This document shows positions 1 to 9,164 of a stretch of 64,000 nt of DNA, piece by piece. The notes beneath the pieces were generated by a model. It saw only the letters and a program-made list of their open reading frames with translations, had not been told where the DNA came from and made no database searches. The DNA comes from CAZNOG01 sp964574635. GTDB lineage: Bacteria > Bacteroidota > Bacteroidia > Flavobacteriales_D > Cryomorphaceae. The translations under genes were made by a program, and so were the position numbers. The stretch covers positions 31,981 through 95,980 of the forward strand of contig CAZNOG010000016.1 in assembly GCA_964574635.1 (NCBI GenBank), given 5' to 3'. The number at the start of each line of letters is the position of its first letter. Position 1 is the first letter of the stretch.

Positions 1-545
1 GCGTGTTGAAAAGAAGCTTCGTCGGCTTCGAGGCGCAAGATCTCGTCGCTGAAGGGCAAAACGCGGTAATCGGGACCCTCACCGTCCTCGCCTTTGAGCA
101 ACAACGACGCGTTGAAAAAATCCATCACGGCGTTGCTCAAGTGCATGCACGCCTGATTCCCGAAATACCGGTGCGACAGGATGTCCGTCATCGGATAAAA
201 TTCCCGGATGACCGTATCGGCCACGGTGGTTTTCTCTTTTCCGGATTGCAGGTAATTTATCGCTTCGAGGCTGGAGGGCGGGGCGTGGTAGAGCGCGGTA
301 TCGGCCAACATCAGGGCGCGCTTCACGAAAAACAATGCGGTGTCGGCGTACACGCGGGAACTGTCTACCGCGTACACCAAAGTGGTGAACTTGGTGTAGT
401 AGTATCCCTCCTCGGCATAACGGGCGGCGGCGATGGAAGCGTTTTTCGCGGCGGCATTCCTGAAATACTCCCGCTCGATGGTGTCTTGTGCCACGCCGCT
501 GCTCAACGCACAAAATGCCAAAACGAACAGCAGTGATTTTTTCAT
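1..545 (-). CDS. Secreted protein of unknown function, truncated by the left window edge
   Basis: Reading the minus strand from the ATG at 545 gives an open frame to the window edge (about 181 codons, no stop seen), so the C-terminus lies outside. The N-terminus MKKSLLFVLAFCALSSGVAQ is a clear Sec signal peptide with cleavage likely after the Ala-Gln region. The mature part is rich in Ala, Tyr and Asp, contains helical segments such as DTALFFVKRALMLADTAL, and shows no lipobox or recognised domain in the visible part. It is divergent from the barrel gene starting near 687. I do not recognise the family. A periplasmic or surface location is inferred only from the signal peptide. Confidence 0.75.
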   Translation of the reverse strand, partial: MKKSLLFVLAFCALSSGVAQDTIEREYFRNAAAKNASIAAARYAEEGYYYTKFTTLVYAVDSSRVYADTALFFVKRALMLADTALYHAPPSSLEAINYLQSGKEKTTVADTVIREFYPMTDILSHRYFGNQACMHLSNAVMDFFNASLLLKGEDGEGPDYRVLPFSDEILRLEADEASFQH

Positions 546-686
546 CCCCAACATTAGCAAACACAATGTTAGCCATCAAAACGAAGTGTTCGGCGCAAAG
601 GGAGTGGATGTTATCAACACAACCATCCTTAAAAATACACCCTGTCGCCGTTGGGCGCCTCGGATTATTTCCACAGATTTGACTTC

Positions 687-1790
687 GTGAATTATCGTGT
701 CCTGATCGCAACGGTTTGTCTGGTCGCAATGACGTGTGTACACGCCCGCGCCAACGATACCGACCCTTGGCTGGAGGCGTATCGCTCCAAGCGGGCGGTG
801 CTTTCGTCCACCGTGTACGATAAGCTCGGAAGACCCATCGAGTTCTTCAACGGTTTTTCCGTGGGGGCCTCGGCAGGAGTGTCGCACTTCCACGGCGACT
901 TGGCGGATTACGACATCTTCGCCCCCCTCGGCGATTTCTCCACGTACTACAAATTCAGCTGGCGCGCATACGCCGCCCGTCAGTTCAAGTACGGAATCGG
1001 AGCCAAAGTGCAGTTTGAAAAAGGAAGCGTTGCGGGAGGTCGGCTGCCCGGGAAGCAAAGCCTTCCTGTGGATTTTGAAACGGACTTCAACACCATCTCG
1101 GCGGTGGCGAGTCTGGAAGTGCTCAACTTGCTCTTCCGAAAAGACGACAAGCTCCGCAGCACGAAAACCTACCTTCTCGCGGAAGTGGGCGTGGGCATTT
1201 CCCTCTACCGCAGTTTGTCGTATTGGCGCGCCGAAGACGGGCGGATCCGCGATTACGTGGGGTACGTCATGACCGACGATCGACCGCCCACGCAGCGGTA
1301 CACCGCCGAGTCGAAAACGTCGCCGGCCATGGCGGTCAACGTCCCCGTGGGATTCACGTTCGGGTACAGGGTCAACTACAAAACGGACGTGACCTTCAGC
1401 TACACGCTGAACAACCTCATGACCGATCGCTTCGATACCTGGGATCGGGATTTTTCGGCCCAAGACAAGTATTCCTATTTCGGACTGGGTCTGAGGTACA
1501 ATTTCAACCGGGAAAGGGAAGACTATCCGCCGAAGAGATCCCGACGAAAGAAAAAATCGGATGACGCCGAAGCGGGAAACCGCAAGTGGAACCTCTTCGG
1601 ATCGAAAAAGGAAAACGTCGCGCCGAGAGACGTGAACATCGATGCTCCGATCCGCTCCAGGATGTCCCACCCCATCACCCCGGAGAATCAACAAGACGAT
1701 CTGGAACAGATCAGCATGAAAATGTTTGAACTGCAGCTCAAATTGTTTGAGATGCAGTACTTGCTCGACGGCGGCAAAGAGGGCAATTGA
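687..1790 (+). CDS. Outer-membrane beta-barrel protein with charged C-terminal tail
   Basis: I chose the GTG at 687 because it opens a signal peptide (MNYRVLIATVCLVAMTCVHARA); an upstream in-frame TTG at 651 would add 12 residues before it. After cleavage the protein (about 367 aa in total) shows alternating hydrophobic strands with aromatic ends typical of 8-10 stranded barrels. One segment, GVSHFHGDLADYD, resembles the GxSNYxGDx motif of PorG/DUF6089-type barrels, but that resemblance is weak. The last ~100 residues are Lys/Arg/Glu-rich and end in a short amphipathic helix (QISMKMFELQLKLFEMQYLL), which probably lies in the periplasm. The exact role is unknown. It is convergent with the Wzi-like gene, 12 nt apart. 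Confidence 0.7.
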   Translation: MNYRVLIATVCLVAMTCVHARANDTDPWLEAYRSKRAVLSSTVYDKLGRPIEFFNGFSVGASAGVSHFHGDLADYDIFAPLGDFSTYYKFSWRAYAARQFKYGIGAKVQFEKGSVAGGRLPGKQSLPVDFETDFNTISAVASLEVLNLLFRKDDKLRSTKTYLLAEVGVGISLYRSLSYWRAEDGRIRDYVGYVMTDDRPPTQRYTAESKTSPAMAVNVPVGFTFGYRVNYKTDVTFSYTLNNLMTDRFDTWDRDFSAQDKYSYFGLGLRYNFNREREDYPPKRSRRKKKSDDAEAGNRKWNLFGSKKENVAPRDVNIDAPIRSRMSHPITPENQQDDLEQISMKMFELQLKLFEMQYLLDGGKEGN

Positions 1791-1802
1791 ATTCCCCCAC
1801 CA

Positions 1803-3401
1803 CTAAAATCCGATTCGAAATCCCCCGCCGAAGGACAAACCTTCCCCGTGTGGGCTCCACGATTCTTCCCCTTCGATTCGGGTGTATCTCACTTCGCCGA
1901 ACACCACCGCTCCGTTAATGGGTTCCCAGTGCGCCGAAACCGCGCCTTCCGTTTGCCTCCACGCCACGGATTCAAGGGTTTTCAGTCCCGTAACGTTGGC
2001 GTTGCCGTGCACGATGGCGTACTCGTGGGGCGGACCCTTGGTGGCGCGCACCGCCGACAACTCGAAACGCAGCTTGGCCTTCGGGGTCCATCTAATCGCG
2101 GCGAAGAGTTCCTCGGCGTTTTCTCCGAGGTAGTTTCCCAATCCGTACGAGTTGGATGCGAATTTGGTGGAGGGGATTTGATGGCGATACGTCCACGGGG
2201 CGGTACGCGTGTACTGCCCGGAAAGGTGAATGCCGTCGATGAGGTTGTACGCCGTGGCACCCACTTGAAGGCTTACGATGTTCGTATGCTTTTCCCCGTC
2301 CCAAAAGTTGCCCAACGATATCTCGTCGACGTACAAAGTCGTGAAGAACTTAAATCCCGAAATGGATCGGACGGCCACGTCGAAATACATCTGTGAGTTC
2401 TGGCCCAGCTCGTTGCTGCCCGTTCCCGAGTAGGTATGGTCGACGGATTTGTAGAACAGAAAGGGGATGAAATACACCGGCTCAAGACCGTTGTCGGAAT
2501 ACACGATGGAATTGCCGAGCGTAAAATCCACTTTCCAATTGGTTCGGATGGTCAGGGCATTGGCCGCGATGTTTTTGTTGGTGTACTGCCTTCGGTGACC
2601 GTGTGGGGTGAGATACGTCCGTGCGCTGTCGAGCACTTCCGACACCAACCAACCGTGCATGTATTGGAAATGCAGCCAGTCGGTGGGGTAGACTCGCAGA
2701 TAGAGGGAAGCGAAGGAGGGTGCCTTTCCCGAGAAGATGTTCGCGCTCCTTTCTGCATTGCCCCAACGCAGGCGGTCTTTCACGATGGAGACGTCGCCCC
2801 AGGCCCAGCCGTAGCCCAGCCCTCCCATGGCTTCGTTGTAATCGTTCCGATCGCTTTCGGTCATGTGCTTGTAGTTCTGCCCCGGAGCGGGCGTGAGGTG
2901 GTTGGGCAAAGCCCGCGCCTCGCCGACGGTATTGTCGCGGAGGGAGCCGTAAAAGCCGAACCCGCCGGCGGCTCCATGAAATTCAGCCCCGATTCTCGTG
3001 TGGAGATTCTCGCCCCCGTTCACACATGCGATACCGCCGACAATGGGGTTGACGGTGATGCGGAAATTGCTGTCGGAATGGTAAAACAAATCCAATCTCC
3101 GATCCCAATCTTTTCCTACGCGATATTCCTTGCCGTAGTCGCGCATGTAAAATGTCAACGCTTCGCGTTGCCTCGGGGTCAAGGAATCCCGCGCGGTATC
3201 GAGCGTGCGCAACGCCTTGGCGATTTCACCTCGCGTCAGGGGTTTGGAAAACGTGTTCAGCGAAATCGCACCTTCGGCGGCCATCTCTTCCAAAAAGCCG
3301 TACACCGACGCCCCCGAAGGTTCGAACACGGGCTGGGCCACCGATTCCCGGGCCAAGGCCAATCCGACGACCAACGTCGCAAGGGCGATGAGGGCCCTCA
3401 A
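1803..3401 (-). CDS. Wzi-like capsule/polysaccharide assembly outer-membrane protein
   Basis: The protein is 532 aa, with a signal peptide (LRALIALATLVVGLALARESVAQ), an N-terminal helical stretch, then a long beta-rich region of Tyr/Trp-rich strands as in the capsule assembly protein Wzi family. Known members are 18-stranded barrels that tether exported polysaccharide to the outer membrane. The start is a TTG at 3401 overlapping the TGA of the upstream sugar transferase (TTGA, 4 nt), because the frame further upstream is coding for that gene instead. It is the last gene of the polysaccharide operon, which fits a surface-attachment job. The specific polysaccharide is unknown. Confidence 0.75.
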   Translation of the reverse strand: MRALIALATLVVGLALARESVAQPVFEPSGASVYGFLEEMAAEGAISLNTFSKPLTRGEIAKALRTLDTARDSLTPRQREALTFYMRDYGKEYRVGKDWDRRLDLFYHSDSNFRITVNPIVGGIACVNGGENLHTRIGAEFHGAAGGFGFYGSLRDNTVGEARALPNHLTPAPGQNYKHMTESDRNDYNEAMGGLGYGWAWGDVSIVKDRLRWGNAERSANIFSGKAPSFASLYLRVYPTDWLHFQYMHGWLVSEVLDSARTYLTPHGHRRQYTNKNIAANALTIRTNWKVDFTLGNSIVYSDNGLEPVYFIPFLFYKSVDHTYSGTGSNELGQNSQMYFDVAVRSISGFKFFTTLYVDEISLGNFWDGEKHTNIVSLQVGATAYNLIDGIHLSGQYTRTAPWTYRHQIPSTKFASNSYGLGNYLGENAEELFAAIRWTPKAKLRFELSAVRATKGPPHEYAIVHGNANVTGLKTLESVAWRQTEGAVSAHWEPINGAVVFGEVRYTRIEGEESWSPHGEGLSFGGGFRIGF

Positions 3402-4447
3402 TGGCTGCGCGCTTTGTGCAGAAAAATATTTGAGAAGGCCTTTACGCAGTAGTTCCAGTCGGTGCTGAAGGGAGATTCGACGTAGGCGCGGATGTATCGC
3501 GACTCCGATTCCATGATTTCTTCCAAACTCTTGGGCATGTCTGCGTAAAAGGGCGGAATCAGCCCCGGCTTCCCCTGCATGCGCAGGTCTTTGTGCTCGG
3601 GTGTGTACAAACTCATGTAATGCGCGCTGATGGGCCGAACGCCCACGAGCTTGATGTCGCCGCGCAAGACGTTGTACAGCATGGGAATTTCGTCGATCCA
3701 GAATTTTCTCATCCATCTTCCCCATTTGGTGATGCGGAAATCATCGGCGAATTTACCTCCTTCGCAGAGATGGTTTTGTTCGAAAACGTATTCCTGGATG
3801 TATTGCGCGTAAGGGTGCATGGTCCGGAACTTGTACACCGTAATCGGTTTTCCCCTCAGTCCCAAACGCTCGATCTTCAGCAGCAGGCCGGAACTCGGTT
3901 CGGGTTGATCGGATGGAGGGCCGGTCTTCGCCGCTTTGAAATAAAGCACGTTGTCGATCACTTTTACGTCCGAGATGGAAAATCCGCAGTACACCAAGCG
4001 GCCGAGCAATTCGGTTTTGGACAACGCGCGGTTGCGCCCACCCGTAAGAACCGTGTAGATTTTGCGGGTGTATTTGAATTTTGGGAAAACGCGCTTCAAC
4101 ACGAAGTCCATGGAGTAATAAAGTACGTTCAGCCCCCGGGGAAATTTTTTGAACAGACGCTCTTTTCGTTGCTCCAGTGTTTCCGCCGATCCGATGAATA
4201 CGCCGCCCTCCTTCAATTTGCGGTTGACGGTGCGGAAGAAGTCGTTCAAGTCGCGGATGTCGTTCGCCCGATGAAGGTTGGTGAACTGATCCAAAGATCC
4301 GTCCCGATGCGTGTACAAATTGAACGCGTCGGTGATTTTGACGATCTCGTTTCTCCCGGCACCGTGTTCACGACCGGGAGAAATGTACCGCAACAAATCG
4401 CTCGTGACATAGCCGTGCAATTTGGAGACTTCGGTGGCCGTAAGCAT
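3398..4447 (-). CDS. Sugar transferase with methyltransferase-like N-terminal half, lacking the usual membrane hairpin
   Basis: The C-terminal half (about residues 180-349) is a bacterial sugar transferase of the PglC/WbaP/WcaJ superfamily. It has GLRGKPITVYKFRTMHPYAQ, the catalytic Asp-Glu pair in KFWIDEIPMLYNVLRGD, and the KLVGVRP motif. Family members transfer a phosphosugar to undecaprenyl phosphate at the inner membrane. The N-terminal half instead resembles the C-terminal part of a Rossmann methyltransferase (NRKLKEGGVFIGSAETLEQR and a later LLGRLVYCGF). The re-entrant hydrophobic hairpin that normally precedes the catalytic domain is absent. From memory, this architecture is common in Bacteroidota. 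I chose the ATG at 4447 over the TTG at 4453. A 6-bp hairpin (4455-4472) lies just upstream. Confidence 0.85.
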   Translation of the reverse strand: MLTATEVSKLHGYVTSDLLRYISPGREHGAGRNEIVKITDAFNLYTHRDGSLDQFTNLHRANDIRDLNDFFRTVNRKLKEGGVFIGSAETLEQRKERLFKKFPRGLNVLYYSMDFVLKRVFPKFKYTRKIYTVLTGGRNRALSKTELLGRLVYCGFSISDVKVIDNVLYFKAAKTGPPSDQPEPSSGLLLKIERLGLRGKPITVYKFRTMHPYAQYIQEYVFEQNHLCEGGKFADDFRITKWGRWMRKFWIDEIPMLYNVLRGDIKLVGVRPISAHYMSLYTPEHKDLRMQGKPGLIPPFYADMPKSLEEIMESESRYIRAYVESPFSTDWNYCVKAFSNIFLHKARSH

Positions 4448-4522
4448 ATCCAATACCTCGTTGGTTCGAGGTTAAAAGTAACCGTGTAGGTCAGTGCTTT
4501 AGACCGGGGGTGGAATAGTTTT

Positions 4523-5605
4523 TCACATTTCCCGGTGCGTATCGGCTATTGCGTGGTTTTTGCGTACCAACCGCCGGAAAGTGTCGACCCAAACGTCCAA
4601 CACCGGGTCGGAATCGGACAGCATGTCGCGGCGCCGTTTCTGCATTTTTGCGGTTAGTCCCTGATCTTGAACCAGATTTTTTACGGTTTCCAAGAGTTTT
4701 TCGGGTTGGTCTGTACGCAGACCGGTGGCCAACCCGTACTTCTGTTCCAACTCTTCGAGATAATTCAATTCGCCGACGAAATCGTTGAAGCGCACCGCGT
4801 GCACTCCCAGTACCGCGGCTTCGGCGGTCATGGTTTGTGAATCGCCTATCGTCAACCGCGCATATGCCAGGACGTGGTGGATAAGCCGGGGGTGGACGGG
4901 CAAGCGGTGGGGTTCCAAGTCCGCTTGCAAGGTGCGTTCGGAAGTGATGAAGACCTTTCCGTGGGGGAGGAGGATTTCGATGAGCTGCTTCGCCAGGTCA
5001 TCGTCGATGCCCTTTCGTCCCTCGTCGTGATGGGCGTGCAGCGAGGCGAAGCGGAGGATGAAATACGTTTCGGCGTCCCGCATGGCCGGCGGTAGGAGGG
5101 TGCGGTCGGGTGTGAACACATCGGGGTGGAGGTAAGTCAGTTCCTGGTAGCCCCGGTACGCGATTTTTTTGTGGTTGTACGGCGATTGGTCACAGCACCG
5201 GGGGGCCAAGATGGCCGTGGCGAAGGGAAATGCGGTTTTCGCCATCATGGGCACCACCGCCGAATCGTCTTCGTTGACCACCACCGCCGGAATCCCCAGC
5301 AGCTTTCCCACGTGGGTGATCCCGGGGTCCGTGCCGGCCATCAGGTCGGGTTTCCACTTGCGCGCAACGCGGAGCAGTTTCCACTCCCTCCGGGCCAAAT
5401 TCACGGCCAATCCGATTTTTCCCGACGGTTTCCGGGCCGGCAGCCGCACGGTATCCGTCTCTTCGCCTTCCAACAGTTCAAAAAGCACGTCCTTGCCGCG
5501 AGCCACGAACAGCACTTGATGTCCCTCTTTGCGGAGGCGGGCCGATACGTTTTTGAAATTGTGGTAGTGCGCCGGATGGCCCATATAAAACAAGAACCGA
5601 CTCAT
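4523..5605 (-). CDS. DUF354 family protein (GT-B/epimerase-like fold), polysaccharide locus
   Basis: The protein is 360 aa. The N-terminus MSRFLFYMGHPAHYHNFKNV, followed by a GHQVLFVARGKDV segment, matches the DUF354 signature, a family related in fold to UDP-GlcNAc 2-epimerase and GT-B glycosyltransferases. The C-terminal half has DSQTMTAEAAVLGVHAVRFN, the typical nucleotide-sugar-side motif with a Glu in a small-residue loop. The start ATG (5605) overlaps the upstream stop as ATGA, so the two genes are translationally coupled. A role in making or transferring an activated sugar for the surface polysaccharide is inferred from fold and operon; the substrate is not determinable here. Confidence 0.8.
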   Translation of the reverse strand: MSRFLFYMGHPAHYHNFKNVSARLRKEGHQVLFVARGKDVLFELLEGEETDTVRLPARKPSGKIGLAVNLARREWKLLRVARKWKPDLMAGTDPGITHVGKLLGIPAVVVNEDDSAVVPMMAKTAFPFATAILAPRCCDQSPYNHKKIAYRGYQELTYLHPDVFTPDRTLLPPAMRDAETYFILRFASLHAHHDEGRKGIDDDLAKQLIEILLPHGKVFITSERTLQADLEPHRLPVHPRLIHHVLAYARLTIGDSQTMTAEAAVLGVHAVRFNDFVGELNYLEELEQKYGLATGLRTDQPEKLLETVKNLVQDQGLTAKMQKRRRDMLSDSDPVLDVWVDTFRRLVRKNHAIADTHREM

Positions 5606-6834
5606 GCCTCCAACGCGGCCTTTCGTGAATCTCCCCGGCCTGCGTAAGCTCGGGTCGTTGTGCCGGCATCCATGGTGTTGAGCAACTCCCCCAAAGCCAC
5701 AAACATCCACGCGTTTCCCCACCTCATGTATTCCGTGCGGTCGGTAAATGCCCGGTGGATGCGGTACCGGTATCCTCCGTGCGGGGCGCGGAAATGTTCC
5801 ACTGCGTAATCGGCGATTTTAACGGCCATGTCCAAGGCGGATGCAACGCCGGCCCGGTGCATGCGCGCCGCTGTGACGATGCCTTGCGCCTGGTGGTGAA
5901 TGTCGGCCGGGAAGCTTTTGGGCAGCCGCCACAGCGCCCGCCCCCGGGGTGAAAATTGTCGGGTTTTGTAAAACTCGAATCCTTTTTCCAAGCAATCCCG
6001 AACCTCGTGCAGAGGAACGACGCCGTTCCCGGCGATCGACAGAATGGAATCGAGGATGAATCCTTGGTGAAAGTCGGTTTGCACGCGCACTTTTCCGGTG
6101 GCGAGGCTTTCGCTGTAATCCCACCGCCCGTCGGGATGCTGCCGGTCCAACACCGTACGCAGCGCGCGCTCGGCGCTCCGGGCGTACTCTCGGTTGCCGT
6201 TCAACGCGTAAGCCGACGCATAAGCCTGCGCCGACAACAGGGAGGCGTTGTGGCAAAAATCGGGTTCCACGGTGCTGTAAGAGATGGCGTAAAAGCCTTG
6301 GGATTCGGTGTGGTGCAAATCGGCGGTGATGAACCGGCAAATGTCTTCCAGCACTTCGGGCACCCTTTCGTCGCCGTAGGCGCGGTAGTAGGCTTCCAAT
6401 CCTTGGGCCACGAACCCGGTCACCACTCCGGTCGGCGAAAACGCGGGAAGGTATTTCGCAGGGCTCGCCCACGGAAAGGGATATCCCCACGCGATGCCCT
6501 CGGTGCCCGGGCTGCGGAGTTCCATTAGCCGTTCGAACAAGCGGTTGCAGATTTCTTCCCTCTCCGGCGTAGGAGGGCGGAGGGAGTAGCCCAAGAGGAA
6601 GAGTCCCAAGGCTTTTGGATTGTGAGCTTTGCGTATTCCCAACAGGGGACGGAAATTCACGGGCATGCGCTTGCCGGCCTGGATGGCGAGCACCGCCGGC
6701 CACTTGCCCATTTTGCTCAACGGCAGGAAACCCGTGAGCGCGTCGTAGGGGTCGTACCCGGCAAAATCCCTGCTCCTGACGCGACTCTCCAATGTTCGGA
6801 AAGCCATTTCCACGCGGTTTCGGGCCTCATCCAT
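5602..6834 (-). CDS. Alpha/alpha-barrel (six-hairpin glycosidase-like) protein in polysaccharide operon
   Basis: The protein is 410 aa, with no signal peptide, so it is probably cytoplasmic. It contains repeated helical hairpins with Trp/Tyr/Asp-rich connections (for example GTEGIAWGYPFPWASP, VQTDFHQGFILDSI, FPADIHHQAQGIV and MRWGNAWMFVALGELL). These are characteristic of (alpha/alpha)6 toroids used by glycoside hydrolases, polysaccharide lyases and sugar epimerases. No catalytic assignment can be made from the sequence alone. The gene overlaps the upstream oxidoreductase by 8 nt and the downstream DUF354 gene by 4 nt. Such neighbours suggest a sugar-polymer modifying role, but this is inference. 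Confidence 0.7.
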   Translation of the reverse strand: MDEARNRVEMAFRTLESRVRSRDFAGYDPYDALTGFLPLSKMGKWPAVLAIQAGKRMPVNFRPLLGIRKAHNPKALGLFLLGYSLRPPTPEREEICNRLFERLMELRSPGTEGIAWGYPFPWASPAKYLPAFSPTGVVTGFVAQGLEAYYRAYGDERVPEVLEDICRFITADLHHTESQGFYAISYSTVEPDFCHNASLLSAQAYASAYALNGNREYARSAERALRTVLDRQHPDGRWDYSESLATGKVRVQTDFHQGFILDSILSIAGNGVVPLHEVRDCLEKGFEFYKTRQFSPRGRALWRLPKSFPADIHHQAQGIVTAARMHRAGVASALDMAVKIADYAVEHFRAPHGGYRYRIHRAFTDRTEYMRWGNAWMFVALGELLNTMDAGTTTRAYAGRGDSRKAALEA

Positions 6835-8953
6835 TGCGGGATACGGTTATTTTTTCACCGCCCGAGGCGATGGATTCCAGTACCGCGAAGGTGGCTTCGG
6901 TGGCGTGGAGAGAATCTTCCACCGACACGGGCAGGGGTGCGCCGGCGTTCAGCGCCTCGGCGAGGGCCCGCATTTCGGCCGCGTGACCTTTGTCTTGTTT
7001 GGGCAGTTTGAAGGTGCGCTTTTTACCGCCGTACACCGTCATCGTCCGGAAGTCGTCGATCTGCACCGACATCCCCGCACGGGAGATTTCCAGCCACTCT
7101 TTGGGCAGGGCCCTGTTTCCGTTGCTGAAGTACGATACCGTGGCGATGGAACCGTTTTCGAAGCGGAGGGACGCGGTGAATGTGTCGAGGTTTTGTGGGT
7201 GTGTCTCAGCCGCGAAAGCCGATACTTCCGAGACGGGGCTTTGCGCCAGGTAGGTGCATAGATCGATGAAGTGGCAGGCCTCGCCGAGGATGCGTCCTCC
7301 ACCCGTTTCGGGGTCGTGTACCCAGTGGTCGGGCGGAACGTGCCCGGCGTTGACGCGGTAATTTATGGCCACCGGCCCCCCGTCGAGAAGGGGCAGGATT
7401 TTTTGGATGTGCGGGGCGAACCGCCGGTTGAATCCCACCATGAGGTCGGGCGAGTCGGGGCGGCGCAATTGCTCCTCCAGCAATCCCAATTCTTCTTTGG
7501 TCAGGCAAAGGGGTTTTTCCACGTACACCCTTTTTCCCGCTTCCAGCGCCGCCAGCGCCAATGGGGCGTGCGAATCGTGGCGAGTGGCGATCAACACCGC
7601 ACCGCTTTGGGATTCTTCGATGAGCTGCCTCGCGTCGGCGTAAGATCGGTGAAAGCCGAATTTGCGCATGGCGTTTTCCGCCGTGTGGGGGCGGGAAGTG
7701 GCCACGGCGTCGAAGGCGATCAATCCCGAGAGGTGGGGAAGGAGGAAGTTGCCGGCGAAAGATCCGGCACCGATCAGCGATACGCTTTGGGTGGGTGGTT
7801 GAGGCACGGTTTTCCTTGGCGCCGACAAGTCTTTGGTGAGGTCGTACTCCAACAGCACGCCCAGCATGCCCGAACTCCGCGCCACCACGGCGTCGAAAGC
7901 TTTTTCGGCCTCGTCGAAGGGAAAGCGGTGGGTGATGAGGTGGCCGATGTCCATGCCGTCGGCGAGAAGAGCCGCGAAGCTCTGCATGTTTCGGTTTTCC
8001 GTCCACCGCACGTGGCCGATGGGGTAGTCCTTTCCTTTCTCTTCGTACTCCGGGTCGTAGCGTCCGGGGCCGTAGGAGGTGCTCATCCTCAAGTCGAGTT
8101 CTTTGCGGTAGTAATTTTTCCTTTCGAATCCGGTGGCGACGTTGCCCACGATCACGACCTTGCCCCGGTGGCGACAGAGCGCCCCGGCGAGGTTGACCGC
8201 GTCGGTATCGCCGCCTCCCGCGGTGATGATTACCGCATCGACCCCGTGGCCTCCCGACCATTCCAAAACGCCGCGTTCGAGGGTTTCGGAATGTCTCGAT
8301 TCGGCGCGCTCCGCCCCCGATTGCAGGGCGGTGGCGAGGGGTTCTTCACGGATGTCGATGCCGAAAGCGCGCACGCCCGCGCGCTGCAACAGTTTGATGG
8401 TCATTTGGCCGATGATTCCCAGGCCGATCACTACCGCGGTTTCGCCCAGTGATAATTCCGCCCGCCGCACTCCCTGCATGGCGATGGAGCCGATGGTGGT
8501 GAATGCGGCTTGGTCGAGGGGAGCCTCGTCGGGCAATTTGACGCAGAGATTTTCCTTGACGGCGACCAATTCGGCGTGGGAGGCTCCGCCGCCTCCGCAG
8601 GCCACTCGATCGCCGGGACGGAAGTTGCGCACCCCGGGCCCCACTTCGACCACCGTGCCCGACACGCTGTAGCCCAGGGGGTTCATTGCCTCAAGTCGGG
8701 TCATGACCATCCGGTACGTATCGGCGATGCCTTGCTTGCGCGCCGTGTCGATGACTTTCTCCACCTCTTGGCGACGGGACTTCGCCTTGGCGATCCAACC
8801 CTTTCGGGCGTCGCTCACCGTGCGGCCTTCCGTGCCGGTACTGATGGCCGAAAAGGCCGTGCGGACCAAAACTTCACCCCGGCGCGCAACGGGATTGGGA
8901 AGGTCGGCGAGTTCCATTTCCCCGCCTTTCAAGCTTTGTAAGAGTTGGAGCAA
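6827..8953 (-). CDS. Bi-domain oxidoreductase: zinc-type alcohol dehydrogenase fused to Gfo/Idh/MocA
   Basis: The protein is 708 aa with two NAD(P)-binding modules. Residues 1 to about 350 are a medium-chain dehydrogenase (GDRVACGGGGASHAE, GLGIIGQMTIKLLQ). Residues about 390-708 are a Gfo/Idh/MocA oxidoreductase beginning SLIGAGSFAGNFLLPHL and containing the YVEKPLCL motif. This fusion is a known bacterial family often found in polysaccharide loci, where it probably oxidises a nucleotide sugar; the substrate is unknown. The start is a TTG at 8953: the frame is closed by a TGA at 8972-8974 and has no ATG in between. The family's usual N-terminus (xLQxLKxGE) begins right there. It is the first gene of the operon, with a -7 element 20 nt upstream. 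Confidence 0.85.
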   Translation of the reverse strand: MLQLLQSLKGGEMELADLPNPVARRGEVLVRTAFSAISTGTEGRTVSDARKGWIAKAKSRRQEVEKVIDTARKQGIADTYRMVMTRLEAMNPLGYSVSGTVVEVGPGVRNFRPGDRVACGGGGASHAELVAVKENLCVKLPDEAPLDQAAFTTIGSIAMQGVRRAELSLGETAVVIGLGIIGQMTIKLLQRAGVRAFGIDIREEPLATALQSGAERAESRHSETLERGVLEWSGGHGVDAVIITAGGGDTDAVNLAGALCRHRGKVVIVGNVATGFERKNYYRKELDLRMSTSYGPGRYDPEYEEKGKDYPIGHVRWTENRNMQSFAALLADGMDIGHLITHRFPFDEAEKAFDAVVARSSGMLGVLLEYDLTKDLSAPRKTVPQPPTQSVSLIGAGSFAGNFLLPHLSGLIAFDAVATSRPHTAENAMRKFGFHRSYADARQLIEESQSGAVLIATRHDSHAPLALAALEAGKRVYVEKPLCLTKEELGLLEEQLRRPDSPDLMVGFNRRFAPHIQKILPLLDGGPVAINYRVNAGHVPPDHWVHDPETGGGRILGEACHFIDLCTYLAQSPVSEVSAFAAETHPQNLDTFTASLRFENGSIATVSYFSNGNRALPKEWLEISRAGMSVQIDDFRTMTVYGGKKRTFKLPKQDKGHAAEMRALAEALNAGAPLPVSVEDSLHATEATFAVLESIASGGEKITVSRNG

Positions 8954-8972
8954 ATCAAAAGGTTTTTCGCTT

Positions 8973-8980
8973 CAAAAATA
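8973..8980 (-). promoter_or_regulatory. -7 promoter element TATTTTTG of the polysaccharide operon
   Basis: The minus strand reads TATTTTTG, a perfect match to the Bacteroidota -7 consensus TAnnTTTG. The predicted transcription start is near 8966, giving a leader of about 12 nt before the TTG start at 8953. No convincing TTTG/TTG -33 box sits 17-21 nt upstream, so the call rests on the -7 element and its position. Confidence 0.5.
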
Positions 8981-9164
8981 GGGGAAAGTACGGTGGCTCT
9001 CACGGAGTGTAACGGCGACTTTCCCACAAGTCGGTTTGGGCTGCGCCGGGACGTGAAGGGGAAGTCTCGCGCGGGTTTCCGCCTCGTAGACGACGTGAGA
9101 ATCACGGGGTACGTGCATATCTTCCACGGGGAGCGTGGAATGGGATGGCGGATGGTTTTCACGC

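Noticed and set aside
576..1694. 372-codon minus-strand frame opposite the first barrel gene
   Set aside because: A shadow frame. The plus-strand product has a signal peptide and strand pattern, while this one has neither.
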